From contig DDIC01000068.1 in assembly GCA_002338335.1 (NCBI GenBank), forward strand, positions 25,703-43,229: DNA of 17,527 nucleotides. The letters are read 5' to 3'. Source of the DNA: Bacteroidetes bacterium UBA1860. Lineage in GTDB: Bacteria; Bacteroidota; Rhodothermia; Balneolales; Balneolaceae. Below are positions 8,009 to 16,025 of the stretch, piece by piece. Under the pieces are notes generated by a model. It was not told the origin of the DNA, did not search any database, and saw nothing but the letters and a program-made list of their open reading frames with translations. Each line of letters opens with the position of its first letter. Position 1 is the stretch's first letter. Both the position numbers and the translations under genes were made by a program.

Positions 8009-8584
8009 ATGATACCTGAAAGCGCAAACGAAATGACAATCATGGGGTTAACCACTACCCCTGGAACATCGGGTGCATACGCCTTGGTGTTAACTGAGAA
8101 ATCGGGTTCTCGACGTTTACCCATTGTTATTGGTGGATTTGAAGCACAAGCCATCGCGCTAGAGTTGGAATCGATTCGTCCGCCACGCCCCATGACACAC
8201 GATTTAATGAAAGAGATGCTTGAGCGAAGCGATGCCGCCGTTCATTCGATCTACATTCACACCTTGGAAGAGGGGACCTTTTTTGCCCAAGTGTTTGTCG
8301 AAAATGACAAAGGTACGTTGGAGTTGGATGCAAGGCCTAGTGACGCTATTGCCATCGCGATTCGTTTTGAGGCACCTATTTATGTGGCTAAAGAGGTTCT
8401 TGACGAGGCAGGGGTAGAGTCTGATGAGGAGCCTTCCCAAACATCTCCACAGGAGTCTACGCCCAAAGAGAGTCCTAAATCTAAGCTTGAATTACTCGAA
8501 GAGGAGCTTCAAATGGCAATTGATACTGAGAATTATGAGAAAGCCGCCAAGCTCCGAGATCAAATTCAATCCCTGAAAGGATAA
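8009..8584 (+). CDS. DUF151 (bifunctional nuclease-like) protein with C-terminal UVR motif
   Basis: A 191-residue protein with two parts. Residues about 9-136 are a DUF151/BFN domain: SGAYALVLTEK, RRLPIVIGGFEAQAIALELE (36-55), RPMTHDL (60-66) and RPSDAIAIAIRFEAPI (109-124). The family name comes from a plant nuclease; the bacterial role is not established. After a Ser/Pro/Lys linker (138-160), residues 162-190 match the UVR motif of UvrB and UvrC (LEEELQMAIDTENYEKAAKL), a helical hairpin used for protein contacts. The DUF151-UVR pairing occurs in other Bacteroidota, to my knowledge. ATG at 8009 has GAGG about 6 nt upstream, and an in-frame stop at 7970-7972 limits any extension. The next gene begins 3 nt after its stop, so it heads a tight cluster. 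Confidence 0.87.
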   Translation: MIPESANEMTIMGLTTTPGTSGAYALVLTEKSGSRRLPIVIGGFEAQAIALELESIRPPRPMTHDLMKEMLERSDAAVHSIYIHTLEEGTFFAQVFVENDKGTLELDARPSDAIAIAIRFEAPIYVAKEVLDEAGVESDEEPSQTSPQESTPKESPKSKLELLEEELQMAIDTENYEKAAKLRDQIQSLKG

Positions 8585-8587
8585 TCC

Positions 8588-10996
8588 GTGAAGGCCTCCA
8601 AGCATCCGTTTTCTACTCTTGGTTCGTCCTTATGGCACCAACGAGTGGCTCAAGATCCCAGTAGTCTGCAGGAGTTACTCCATTATGCAGATTGGACCAA
8701 AGATAATACCTGGGCGAAATCAGCCGCATCGGCACAAGCACAACTATCGATTTCTAGAGACTCGTTGGCCGATGCTCTGTTGGATCTTCATGGATCATGG
8801 AATCCTACCAAAGAGACACTGGCCAATATCGAGGCCTTGCGCGACTCTAAGACTGTAGTGATGGTGACAGGGCAGCAGTGTAATCTTTTTGGAGGCCCCT
8901 CTATGATAGCTCATAAAGCATTGAGCATCATTATTCAGGCCAAAAAACTTACAAAAATTTTAGGAATATACGTTGTGCCTGTGTTTTGGTTAGCGGATGA
9001 AGATCACGACTTGGCGGAAGTTCTTGAAGGGCATGCATGGGGAGCGTCATTAGATCAGGTGAACGCATTATCCATGGAGTGGCCTGAAATGTCTCAGGAG
9101 CAAATAATCGCCTCTTCGACGATGGTTGGATCTTTGGCGTTGCCTGCCTCTCTTCGCCACACGACTGAAGCCTGGCACATGGCAGACTCGGTTCGTGATA
9201 CACTCTCCAGCGCGTATTCCGAGGGGGGGAGTTTGCGAGATGGCATGGCTCGGTGGTTGAGTGCGCTATTTGGGCACCATGGATTGGTGTTGTTCTCCAG
9301 ACAGCATGACGCCTTTCATGAAGCCTCGGCGTCATTACTTTCTAGGGCGGTTTCTGAGGCGGAGAGAATCGGACAGGCGCTTTCACAGAGTACGGAGGCT
9401 GTATTGGCGTCGGGTGGTCATCAGCAAGCGTCGATTGATGGGACGGTGCTGTTTCATGTTAACAATACCGGGCAGAGGGTTAAGTGGACTCAAGACCAAG
9501 GACAGTGGCGCCATGCAGCCATGCCCAAAGGGGAGTCAAAAGAAGCGCTTTTATTAGCTGAGTACGTGCGACAACACCCAGAAGAGGTGTCGCCCAATGT
9601 TTTTATGCGTTTGGTGCTTCAATCTGCGTTATTGCCAGTTGTGGGCGCAGCTTTGGGCCCTGCAGAGCTTGCTTATGCGGGGCAATCCACGAAGATGTTT
9701 GAATGGGCAGGACTTTGCCAACCTGTCTGGATGCCACGCTATTCACTTACGTTACTCGATGGGGGAAAACAACCGTGGCTCGATGAGCTGGGATTGCAAT
9801 GGACGGCTTTCCAACAGCCTTTGCATGAGCTCCAAACAACCTGGGTTGACTCACTTAACCCCAACGAGTTGGAGTCGGCATTATCGCAATGGGAAACATT
9901 GCTAGAAGGTCAAGCAGGAGAGCTTGCTGAGCAGGTAAAGGGGTTGGATGCAACGCTGGAGGTATCTGTGGATGCATCACGGGCTCGAATGGTGAAGGAA
10001 CTTGATCGGGTACGCACCAAAATTCGGCGGGCCATTCGCCGTCGTGAATCGGTACAAATGAGCCGATTGGAGCGCTTAGCCGCGAGGTTGATGCCCGCAG
10101 GTGCGTTGCAGGAGCGTACTGTAGCAACATGGAGTGTGTTGAGTCATTTTGGGGAACATGTCTTTGATCAACTCATGGATTCACTGGAAGGACAGGAGCC
10201 AGATGGGCATTTTCTGATTCAATTTGAAGGGGTGAGTCCGCAGGCAGAAGGGCTTGGCCAAAATGAGGATCTAGCACTGGATAAAGGGCGTCCGCACGAG
10301 GGCAAGGATGTGATTCGCCGTAAAGCCCTGAAAGAGCGTAAAGCCATGGACTCAGAGGAGTATGCGACTTATTCCAAGAGACTAAGTAACGGGCTTATTG
10401 AGCTACTAGAAAAGACAAAACCTGCCAGAATCGCTTCGTTTTTACCCAAAATAGACGCGCATGAGCCCGATATTCGACCTGCCATCGAGGCTGCGTGGGC
10501 TTTGGGTGTCGAGGTCATGGTCCCCAAGTGGTCTTCACAGAGTCCTGAGATGACGTTTCTGCCCATATCGTCTTGGGAGGATGTAGCCCAGGATGATCAA
10601 GGGTATCTCCAGCCACATGGGCATGGTGAGAATGAGTATGAGGGGCCTGATGGAGGTGTTCACGATGAGCCTGAAGTACAAATCCCCGACGTTTTGTGGA
10701 TTCCTGCTGTGGCACTAGACACTCAAGGGGGACGAATTGGGTATGGAAAGGGGTATTTTGACCGGGCGATCCGGGCGATGAAAGCGACTCAGGCGCTCAA
10801 TGCACACAATGCGCTTAAAGCGATGGATGATAAGGATCCGAAGGCTAGAAAGAGTGTGAAGGACACTGCAAGTACAACCCCTCAACGGTGGGCGGTGTGT
10901 TTTTCTTCTTGGGTGTACACGGACCCCATCCCTCAAGAAGCGCACGATCAAGCAGTGTATCGAATTATCACAGAAAATGGCATCTTAGAGGTATGA
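8588..10996 (+). CDS. bshC: Fusion: BshC (bacillithiol synthesis) + 5-formyltetrahydrofolate cyclo-ligase
   Basis: One 802-codon frame holding two enzymes. Residues 1 to about 535 match BshC, the putative cysteine-adding enzyme of bacillithiol synthesis: HPFSTL near the start, VVMVTGQQCNLFGGPSMIAH (90-109), PVFWLADEDHDLAEV (131-145), a long coiled-coil stretch (about 425-490) and AGALQERT (504-511). After a linker of about 40 residues, 574-802 match 5-formyltetrahydrofolate cyclo-ligase (MTHFS), which makes 5,10-methenyl-THF using ATP: VIRRKALKERKAM, EPDIRPAI, PAVALDTQGGRIGYGKGYFD (706-725), IPQEAHDQAVYRIITENG (781-798). The second domain has extra loops at about 676-697 and 733-764. The start is GTG at 8588 with AAGGA 7 nt upstream, 3 nt after the preceding stop. 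Both domains look intact; no frameshift is visible. Confidence 0.9.
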   Translation: MKASKHPFSTLGSSLWHQRVAQDPSSLQELLHYADWTKDNTWAKSAASAQAQLSISRDSLADALLDLHGSWNPTKETLANIEALRDSKTVVMVTGQQCNLFGGPSMIAHKALSIIIQAKKLTKILGIYVVPVFWLADEDHDLAEVLEGHAWGASLDQVNALSMEWPEMSQEQIIASSTMVGSLALPASLRHTTEAWHMADSVRDTLSSAYSEGGSLRDGMARWLSALFGHHGLVLFSRQHDAFHEASASLLSRAVSEAERIGQALSQSTEAVLASGGHQQASIDGTVLFHVNNTGQRVKWTQDQGQWRHAAMPKGESKEALLLAEYVRQHPEEVSPNVFMRLVLQSALLPVVGAALGPAELAYAGQSTKMFEWAGLCQPVWMPRYSLTLLDGGKQPWLDELGLQWTAFQQPLHELQTTWVDSLNPNELESALSQWETLLEGQAGELAEQVKGLDATLEVSVDASRARMVKELDRVRTKIRRAIRRRESVQMSRLERLAARLMPAGALQERTVATWSVLSHFGEHVFDQLMDSLEGQEPDGHFLIQFEGVSPQAEGLGQNEDLALDKGRPHEGKDVIRRKALKERKAMDSEEYATYSKRLSNGLIELLEKTKPARIASFLPKIDAHEPDIRPAIEAAWALGVEVMVPKWSSQSPEMTFLPISSWEDVAQDDQGYLQPHGHGENEYEGPDGGVHDEPEVQIPDVLWIPAVALDTQGGRIGYGKGYFDRAIRAMKATQALNAHNALKAMDDKDPKARKSVKDTASTTPQRWAVCFSSWVYTDPIPQEAHDQAVYRIITENGILEV

Positions 10997-11628
10997 TATC
11001 ACCAGGATTCCTGTTTACGTTTGAAGGGATTGATGGATGTGGCAAATCAACCCAACTCGCATTGTTGAGGGAGTATCTCAGCTCGCAGGGGGTTCCTTGT
11101 GAGTCATTTAGAGAGCCCGGGGGAAATATTGTGTCGGAGTCGATTCGGGATCTGCTGTTGCACTCAGATCATCCGATTACCCCGACAGCCGAAGTCTTTT
11201 TGTTTAGCGCGGCGCGAGCTCAATTAATCGAGCAAGACATTAAACCTCGTCTAGAGCAAGGAATAACCATCTTAATGGACCGTTTTTTTGACTCCACAAC
11301 AGCCTATCAGGGGTATGGACACGGTGTTATGGATGCCGATACTCTTCAAAAATTACACCCTTTTGCCACTGGAGGACTTTTGCCTCATCGGACATACATC
11401 TTTGATTTATCGGTAGTAGAGGCGCGATCGCGAACGCAGCAGCAGGAAAAAGATCGCATTGAACAGCAGTCAGAAGCCTACTTTGAACGTGTTGCGGAGG
11501 GATATCGACAGATTGCATCAACCGCCAGCCGTTATATGATTCTTGACGCATCCAGGCCCATTGGGGAGCTCCATGATGCCATTCGGGGGGACGTTACCTC
11601 ATGGATTCACCCTGCCCAAGGCGAATAA
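10993..11628 (+). CDS. tmk: Thymidylate kinase (dTMP kinase)
   Basis: Phosphorylates dTMP to dTDP for DNA synthesis. The 211-residue protein has P-loop FEGIDGCGKSTQ (10-21), the dTMP-binding REPGG (40-44), FLFSAARAQL (69-78) and DRFFDSTTAYQGYG (96-109), and a lid region with Arg residues near RSRTQQQEKDRIEQQ. ATG at 10993 overlaps the stop of the preceding fusion gene as ATGA, suggesting translational coupling; the frame is open back to 10888 but that lies inside the previous gene. Its neighbour's folate domain feeds the methylene-THF pool used to make dTMP, a plausible reason for the pairing (inference). Confidence 0.95.
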   Translation: MISPGFLFTFEGIDGCGKSTQLALLREYLSSQGVPCESFREPGGNIVSESIRDLLLHSDHPITPTAEVFLFSAARAQLIEQDIKPRLEQGITILMDRFFDSTTAYQGYGHGVMDADTLQKLHPFATGGLLPHRTYIFDLSVVEARSRTQQQEKDRIEQQSEAYFERVAEGYRQIASTASRYMILDASRPIGELHDAIRGDVTSWIHPAQGE

Positions 11629-11656
11629 CGCACTTTTTTACATTACATAGATTGAG

Positions 11657-11686
11657 TTTAGTTAAGAAATAGCGTAATTTTATAAT
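11657..11686 (+). promoter_or_regulatory. Possible promoter upstream of the SRPBCC-aroE cluster
   Basis: The AT-rich 177-nt gap after tmk holds a perfect TATAAT at 11681-11686, with a poor -35-like TTTAGT 18 nt upstream. If used, the transcript would carry a leader of about 110 nt including the TTTTTT-loop hairpin. Bacteroidota often use a different consensus (TTTG and TAnnTTTG), which was not seen here, so this is a weak call. Confidence 0.25.
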
Positions 11687-11715
11687 CTACGACTAAAAGA
11701 ATCTATTCCCGTGAG

Positions 11716-11733
11716 ATGGTTTTTTTTAACCAT
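11716..11733. other. Inverted repeat with a T6 loop upstream of the SRPBCC gene
   Basis: ATGGTT, then six T, then AACCAT: a perfect 6-bp stem. The T-run is in the loop, not after the stem, so it is not an ordinary terminator on either strand. It lies 72 nt before the SRPBCC start, where an operator or leader structure would be expected. The function is unknown. Confidence 0.45.
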
Positions 11734-11805
11734 AATCGTACGCAGGAAGATGTTCAAAAATGTCGTCAGTAAGAAACGATAAACTTGTCTTAGCAATCCA
11801 ATCTC

Positions 11806-12279
11806 ATGGCCCACGATAGAATCGAAGTTAATCTACCTCTTTCTAAAGTATACGAACTGCTTTCTCAACCGTTACTTTTTCCAAATTTCCTTGAGCGTCT
11901 AGATAGTGTTGAAAAAGTAAATTCACAAACTTTCGATTTCTCTTCAAAGATTGGTGACGAGGAGTTTCAATGGACTGTGAATATCATTGATAACCTTCGC
12001 AACACACGCTTTGCCTGGATTACCGTTCGCGGAAATCTTAATCAAACAGGGACCATTCGTTTCACTCCACTTGATAATGGAGAGCGCACACTGGTTGATT
12101 TCTCATTAGACTACCGCACGTTCTATGGAGATGCAGAGGGAGAGCTTGCGGAGTTTATCGAAATGTGCCAAGCTCAACTCACCAAAGATTTGGAGACATT
12201 CAAGTCTATGGCAGAAGCTGATACCCTAAAAGATGTTTCTGAGGCGGAAGTAACCCCTCAAGATGAAGTTCCTGCATAA
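11806..12279 (+). CDS. SRPBCC-family protein (START-like fold)
   Basis: A 157-residue cytosolic protein with no signal peptide. The pattern IEVNLPLSKVYELLSQPLLF with FPNFLERLDSVEKV (residues 6-38) is the usual opening of SRPBCC/polyketide-cyclase-like ligand-binding domains. Then come alternating beta strands (FQWTVNIID, RFAWITV, GTIRFTPL, TLVDFSLDYRT) and a long C-terminal helix (GELAEFIEMCQAQLTKDLE), followed by an acidic tail. The family binds hydrophobic ligands or modifies partners; the ligand cannot be told from sequence. Codons look more A/T-rich than in its neighbours. Its stop overlaps the start of the aroE fusion by 17 nt, so it probably leads that operon. Confidence 0.75.
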   Translation: MAHDRIEVNLPLSKVYELLSQPLLFPNFLERLDSVEKVNSQTFDFSSKIGDEEFQWTVNIIDNLRNTRFAWITVRGNLNQTGTIRFTPLDNGERTLVDFSLDYRTFYGDAEGELAEFIEMCQAQLTKDLETFKSMAEADTLKDVSEAEVTPQDEVPA

Positions 12280-13921
12280 AGGAACCCTGCCGATACATCT
12301 ACGATTTTCCGAGTTTCTTGACGATTCTCGTGCTACTAAGCCTCATGCTCTAGTTGTTGGAGAGGATGTATCCTATTCATACTCGCCATTGTTGCAACAA
12401 CCCCACTGGAATGGACTACATCATGGGGAATGGCAAGGCAATGGGGCGTGTCCATATATTGCCGTGTCTGTACCCAAATCAGACATAGAATCTTTCCAAA
12501 ACTGGCTCCACACCAGTCCTACGGTGGGCTGCAATATCACCCTGCCTTACAAGCAAACCATGGTGGATCTCGCTACCTCGCTGAGTTCAGACGCAGAGCG
12601 TCTGGGTGTGGTGAATACGCTCAAACGGGAGTCGAACGGTTCGATGTCGGGTCACAATACAGATCCCGAGGGTGTGAAATATGCGTTGCGGTCGGTTGCA
12701 GACAGACTTCATGGAGTGAATGCGGTTGTCTTTGGAGGAGGAGGAGCGTCTTCTAGCATATGCCTGGCACTAGAACAACTGGGTGTTTCGAAGCTCTTGA
12801 TTGTGCGCCGGGATGTGAGTGTACCATGGGAATTTGACTCTACTCAATGTACGATTGAACAGGTGGAGTACGACCAGTGGGCCTCATGGACATCGTTACA
12901 CCAGCCGGCTTTGTTTGTGAACGCAACGCCTCTGGGTCTAAAAGGGCATTATGATGGTCAATCCCCCGTGAAAGATCATGAGCTATCCTTGCTGCGTGAG
13001 GCGATAGGCTTTGATGTTGTGTACAATCCGATGGCGACCCCGTTTTTGGCGCAGATTCAGAGTCAAAATGGATATGCCATAGGCGGCATAGATATGTTAA
13101 TTGGCCAAGCAAGTGCATCATTTGCACTCTGGACGGGCTCGCCTTTTAAAGAGCTTGAACGAGTGGGGCATAGGATGGCCCTTCACGCAACCTGGGACGC
13201 GATAGAACCTCAATGGAGTGGACTTGCCAATCCGGGCGGTCATGTCGAAGCACTGTTTGTACCCCGCAACCGAGACGCAGATACAAGACGCTGGCTAGGT
13301 GAAGAAGGATGGACAGACGAAGTCCCAGAACTGGTTCAGACTCTATATCCAAAAGTGGCATGGTGTGACCAAGTGCATGGCAGCGATCTTGTGCACGTCA
13401 CGCAAGCTGGAAAGTGCTCAATGCCTTGCGATGGACTTTGGACGATGGAGCGCAATCTCTCCTTAGCCATTCGTGTCGCAGATTGTGCAGCGGTCCTGTT
13501 AGCTGATCCAAAGACGGGCTGGATTGCGGCGCTTCATGCTGGATGGCGTGGCGCGGTCGCGGGTATTCTACCTCAGGCTCTCAAGATTGCGACCGAGCAA
13601 GGAGTCGACCTGCGTGAGCTGCGTGGTTGGCTCAGTCCATGTATCGGGGCCGCTGCTTTTGAAGTGGGTCCAGAGGTGGCCGCTCAATTTCCTGATGAGT
13701 TTGTGTTGAAATGGGGCACATCGACCCATCCTCATGTCGACTTAAAAGCATTTCTTGTGCATCAAGCCGTTGACGCTGGGGTTGAGCCGTCCAACATCGA
13801 TCTAGATTGGGACGCCTGCACCCGAACCGAGTCGGAACGATATTGGTCTTACCGAGCTTTGGGTGAGGATGCCGGCCGTATGGTGGCGTTACTTCAATCT
13901 CGCGACACGTATGAGGGTTAG
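12263..13921 (+). CDS. aroE: Fusion: shikimate dehydrogenase (AroE) + PgeF/YfiH laccase-domain protein
   Basis: One 552-codon frame with two domains. Residues about 10-315 are AroE, which reduces 3-dehydroshikimate with NADPH: SYSYSP (37-42), NITLPYK with catalytic Lys97, GHNTD with Asp134, the nucleotide loop VFGGGGASSS (156-165), NATPLG (220-225), DVVYNP (251-256) and GGIDMLIGQ (274-282). Residues about 318-552 are a PgeF/YfiH domain, linked to removal of mis-incorporated residues during peptidoglycan synthesis and, in relatives, to purine nucleoside phosphorolysis. Its Zn/active-site residues His372 (QVHG), Cys408 (ADCAAVLLAD) and His425 (HAGWRG), plus SPCIG (458-462), are intact. ATG at 12263 overlaps the SRPBCC gene; the first ten residues are uncertain. 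Its stop overlaps the deacetylase start by 11 nt. Confidence 0.9.
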   Translation: MKFLHKGTLPIHLRFSEFLDDSRATKPHALVVGEDVSYSYSPLLQQPHWNGLHHGEWQGNGACPYIAVSVPKSDIESFQNWLHTSPTVGCNITLPYKQTMVDLATSLSSDAERLGVVNTLKRESNGSMSGHNTDPEGVKYALRSVADRLHGVNAVVFGGGGASSSICLALEQLGVSKLLIVRRDVSVPWEFDSTQCTIEQVEYDQWASWTSLHQPALFVNATPLGLKGHYDGQSPVKDHELSLLREAIGFDVVYNPMATPFLAQIQSQNGYAIGGIDMLIGQASASFALWTGSPFKELERVGHRMALHATWDAIEPQWSGLANPGGHVEALFVPRNRDADTRRWLGEEGWTDEVPELVQTLYPKVAWCDQVHGSDLVHVTQAGKCSMPCDGLWTMERNLSLAIRVADCAAVLLADPKTGWIAALHAGWRGAVAGILPQALKIATEQGVDLRELRGWLSPCIGAAAFEVGPEVAAQFPDEFVLKWGTSTHPHVDLKAFLVHQAVDAGVEPSNIDLDWDACTRTESERYWSYRALGEDAGRMVALLQSRDTYEG

Positions 13922-14816
13922 TTATTCCCCCGATTATTATGCACCGATTCCTGATCAACATGTCTTTCCCATGCGAAAGTTTGAGGGATTGTACCAATGG
14001 ATCATCGACCAACCATGGATGAATCCTAGCGGGGTGATTAGCCCCTCTATGGCAAGAATGGATCATCTAGAACTCATTCATACACCGAGCTATCTCAACG
14101 CCGTGTGGGATGGAGGCCTAAGCGACAAAGAAATTCGACGAATGGGATTACCCTGGAGTAAGGGGCTCGCGATTCGTTCCAGAACAGCGGTGCAAGGGAC
14201 GATGAATGCGGCTTTTATGGCCCTCCAGGATGGGATTTCTGGGAATTTGGCCGGTGGGACACATCATGCCATGCCTGAGTGGGGTGAAGGGTTTTGTGTG
14301 TTTAATGATGTAGCTGTTGCGGTAAAGGCTCTTCGCCAAGCACAGTGGGTACGTAAGGTGCTAGTGATTGATTGCGATGTGCATCAAGGCAATGGAACGG
14401 CAGCTTGTTTGGCTGATGAATCGGATGTATTCACCTTTTCTATGCACGGAGAAAAAAATTATCCGTTTCGAAAAGTCCCCTCCACATTGGATGTCGGCTT
14501 GGAAGATGGTACGGATGATGAGGAGTATTTGATGGCACTGGAGGAGGCTCTAGAAGAGATTCAGATGCAATTCACACCCGATTTAGTGTTTTATCTTGCT
14601 GGAATTGATGTGCTAGAGTCCGATCGATTTGGTCGATTATCGTTGACCCTTGATGGGTTAATGGAGCGTGACCAAAGGGTGCTTCGGACCTATGCCGAGA
14701 AGCAGATTCCTATGGTTGTGTTGCTCTCTGGGGGGTATGCGCCCACACTTCAGGAGACTGTGATGGCTCATTCGGTGGTTTATCAAGCGGCGCACGATGT
14801 TGAATCCCTATATTAA
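13911..14816 (+). CDS. Histone deacetylase superfamily protein (HDAC/AcuC-like)
   Basis: A zinc-dependent deacylase of 301 residues, cytosolic. Its key residues are all present: His118-His119 in GGTHHAMPEWGEGFCVFND, Zn ligands Asp156 and His158 (DCDVHQGNG) and Asp233 (AGIDVLESD), and the active-site Tyr276 (LLSGGY). The length and the opening MRVSYSPDYY fit the single-domain bacterial forms near class IV; substrates in bacteria include acetylated proteins and small amines, and cannot be chosen here. ATG at 13911 matches the expected N terminus and overlaps the preceding stop by 11 nt; the longer frame from 13863 is inside the fusion gene. It sits between envelope/precursor genes, not next to an acetyl-CoA synthetase gene. 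Confidence 0.92.
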   Translation: MRVSYSPDYYAPIPDQHVFPMRKFEGLYQWIIDQPWMNPSGVISPSMARMDHLELIHTPSYLNAVWDGGLSDKEIRRMGLPWSKGLAIRSRTAVQGTMNAAFMALQDGISGNLAGGTHHAMPEWGEGFCVFNDVAVAVKALRQAQWVRKVLVIDCDVHQGNGTAACLADESDVFTFSMHGEKNYPFRKVPSTLDVGLEDGTDDEEYLMALEEALEEIQMQFTPDLVFYLAGIDVLESDRFGRLSLTLDGLMERDQRVLRTYAEKQIPMVVLLSGGYAPTLQETVMAHSVVYQAAHDVESLY

Positions 14817-14844
14817 GGACATGAAATTATTAAGGACATGAAAT
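14811..14844 (+). repeat. Perfect 17-bp tandem duplication across the dxr start
   Basis: TATTAAGGACATGAAAT occurs twice back to back (14811-14827 and 14828-14844). Each unit carries TAA, AAGGA and an ATG. The first TAA ends the deacetylase gene; the second ATG (14838) is the dxr start. The first ATG (14821) opens a six-codon frame, MKLLRT, whose TGA overlaps the dxr ATG. Confidence 0.95.
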
Positions 14845-16013
14845 CCTCGAACTCACCGGGCCGAACATTTACCATTTTTGGCGCCACAGGCTCCATTGGC
14901 ACACAACTCCTTGAGATTCTTGAGCAAACGCCTTCATTAGGGAGGGTGCGAGTGCTCACAGCCAATCGTCGTGCGCAATGTTTGGCTGAGCTTGCCAATA
15001 CCCACCGACCGGATATTGTAGTGTTGTGTGATCCTTCGCAGCGAGCGGAGCTTGAGGAGGTATTGACATATAAACCGACCGTTTTGGTAGGTGAAGAGGC
15101 CCTTGACGATCCATCTCTTTATGACTCAGACTTAGTGATCAATGCATTGGTAGGCTTCTCGGGCTTTATGCCAACGGTTCGGGCCATTCGAGCAGGTAAA
15201 ACGGTAGCCTTAGCCAATAAAGAGTCCTTAGTGGTTGGTGGGGCGTGGCTGTCACAAGAGCTCCAAGGAGATTTTTCACGCATTCTTCCTGTTGATTCTG
15301 AGCATTCGGCCATGTGGCAAGCGTTGCAAGGTGAATCACGTGAATCGATTCAAAAGATCATTATTACCGCCAGCGGAGGGCCTTTTCGGGAGTGGAGTAA
15401 CGCTCAAATGGAGTCCATCACCCCGAAAGATGCCCTCAAACACCCGAATTGGAGCATGGGGGCCAAGATTACGATCGATTCTTCCACGTTGATGAACAAG
15501 GGGCTTGAGATGATCGAGGCTCATTGGTTGTTTGGACTGCCGATGGAGCGGATTGAGCCAGTCGTCCATCCTCAAAGTATTATTCATAGTGTCATTGAAT
15601 TTGTAGACGGCTCTTCTAAGGCTCAATTAGGGCCACCCGACATGAAAGTGCCGATTTTGTATGCGTTAACAGCACCCCACAGAGTTGCCTATCCCAATCC
15701 AACCATACAGTGGCAGGAAGCGAGTCAGTGGACGTTTGAGCCTGTGGATCACGACCGTTTTCCGTGCATTGGCCTTGCCATTGCGGCACAACAAACCGGC
15801 GGAATGGCACCTGCAGTGTTAAATGCTGCCAACGAGGTAGCTGTGGCACGCTTCTTGCAGGAATCTTTGTCGTACAAGCAGATTGCACAATGTGTAGAGG
15901 CTGCTTTGGACGCGAGTGTGAACGAATTCACTCAAACGAACGTAAACGATGTAGTATCCTATCAGCACGCCGATCATTGGGCTCGTAGGTATGCGAAATC
16001 ATGGAAAGCTTAG
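14838..16013 (+). CDS. dxr: 1-deoxy-D-xylulose-5-phosphate reductoisomerase
   Basis: Converts DXP to 2-C-methyl-D-erythritol 4-phosphate with NADPH, the committed step of the non-mevalonate isoprenoid pathway. The 391-residue protein has the NADPH loop GATGSIG (15-21), ANKESLV (126-132), metal ligands in PVDSEHSAMWQ (Asp153, Glu155), ASGGPF (178-183), the flexible loop MGAKITIDSSTLMNKGLEMIE (207-227, in two joined pieces, with Glu224 as third metal ligand) and VHPQSIIHS (243-251). Length and order are normal. The AAGGA before ATG 14838 is only one base away, too close for efficient use, so initiation may rely on coupling from the small leader frame. rseP follows 12 nt downstream, a common arrangement. 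Confidence 0.97.
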   Translation: MKSSNSPGRTFTIFGATGSIGTQLLEILEQTPSLGRVRVLTANRRAQCLAELANTHRPDIVVLCDPSQRAELEEVLTYKPTVLVGEEALDDPSLYDSDLVINALVGFSGFMPTVRAIRAGKTVALANKESLVVGGAWLSQELQGDFSRILPVDSEHSAMWQALQGESRESIQKIIITASGGPFREWSNAQMESITPKDALKHPNWSMGAKITIDSSTLMNKGLEMIEAHWLFGLPMERIEPVVHPQSIIHSVIEFVDGSSKAQLGPPDMKVPILYALTAPHRVAYPNPTIQWQEASQWTFEPVDHDRFPCIGLAIAAQQTGGMAPAVLNAANEVAVARFLQESLSYKQIAQCVEAALDASVNEFTQTNVNDVVSYQHADHWARRYAKSWKA

Positions 16014-16025
16014 TACTTTAATTGC

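Noticed and set aside
8486..8581. UVR motif suggesting a uvrB or uvrC fragment
   Set aside because: It is a short add-on at the end of a DUF151 protein, in frame after a linker; no helicase or nuclease parts are present.
10190..10310. Possible frameshift or missed stop joining bshC and the cyclo-ligase
   Set aside because: The reading frame is open and uniform across the linker and both domains keep their motifs in the same frame; raw reads would still be needed to exclude an error.
10888..10992. Longer N terminus for thymidylate kinase
   Set aside because: Lies inside the bshC fusion frame; the kinase fold begins right after ATG 10993, which forms the ATGA overlap.
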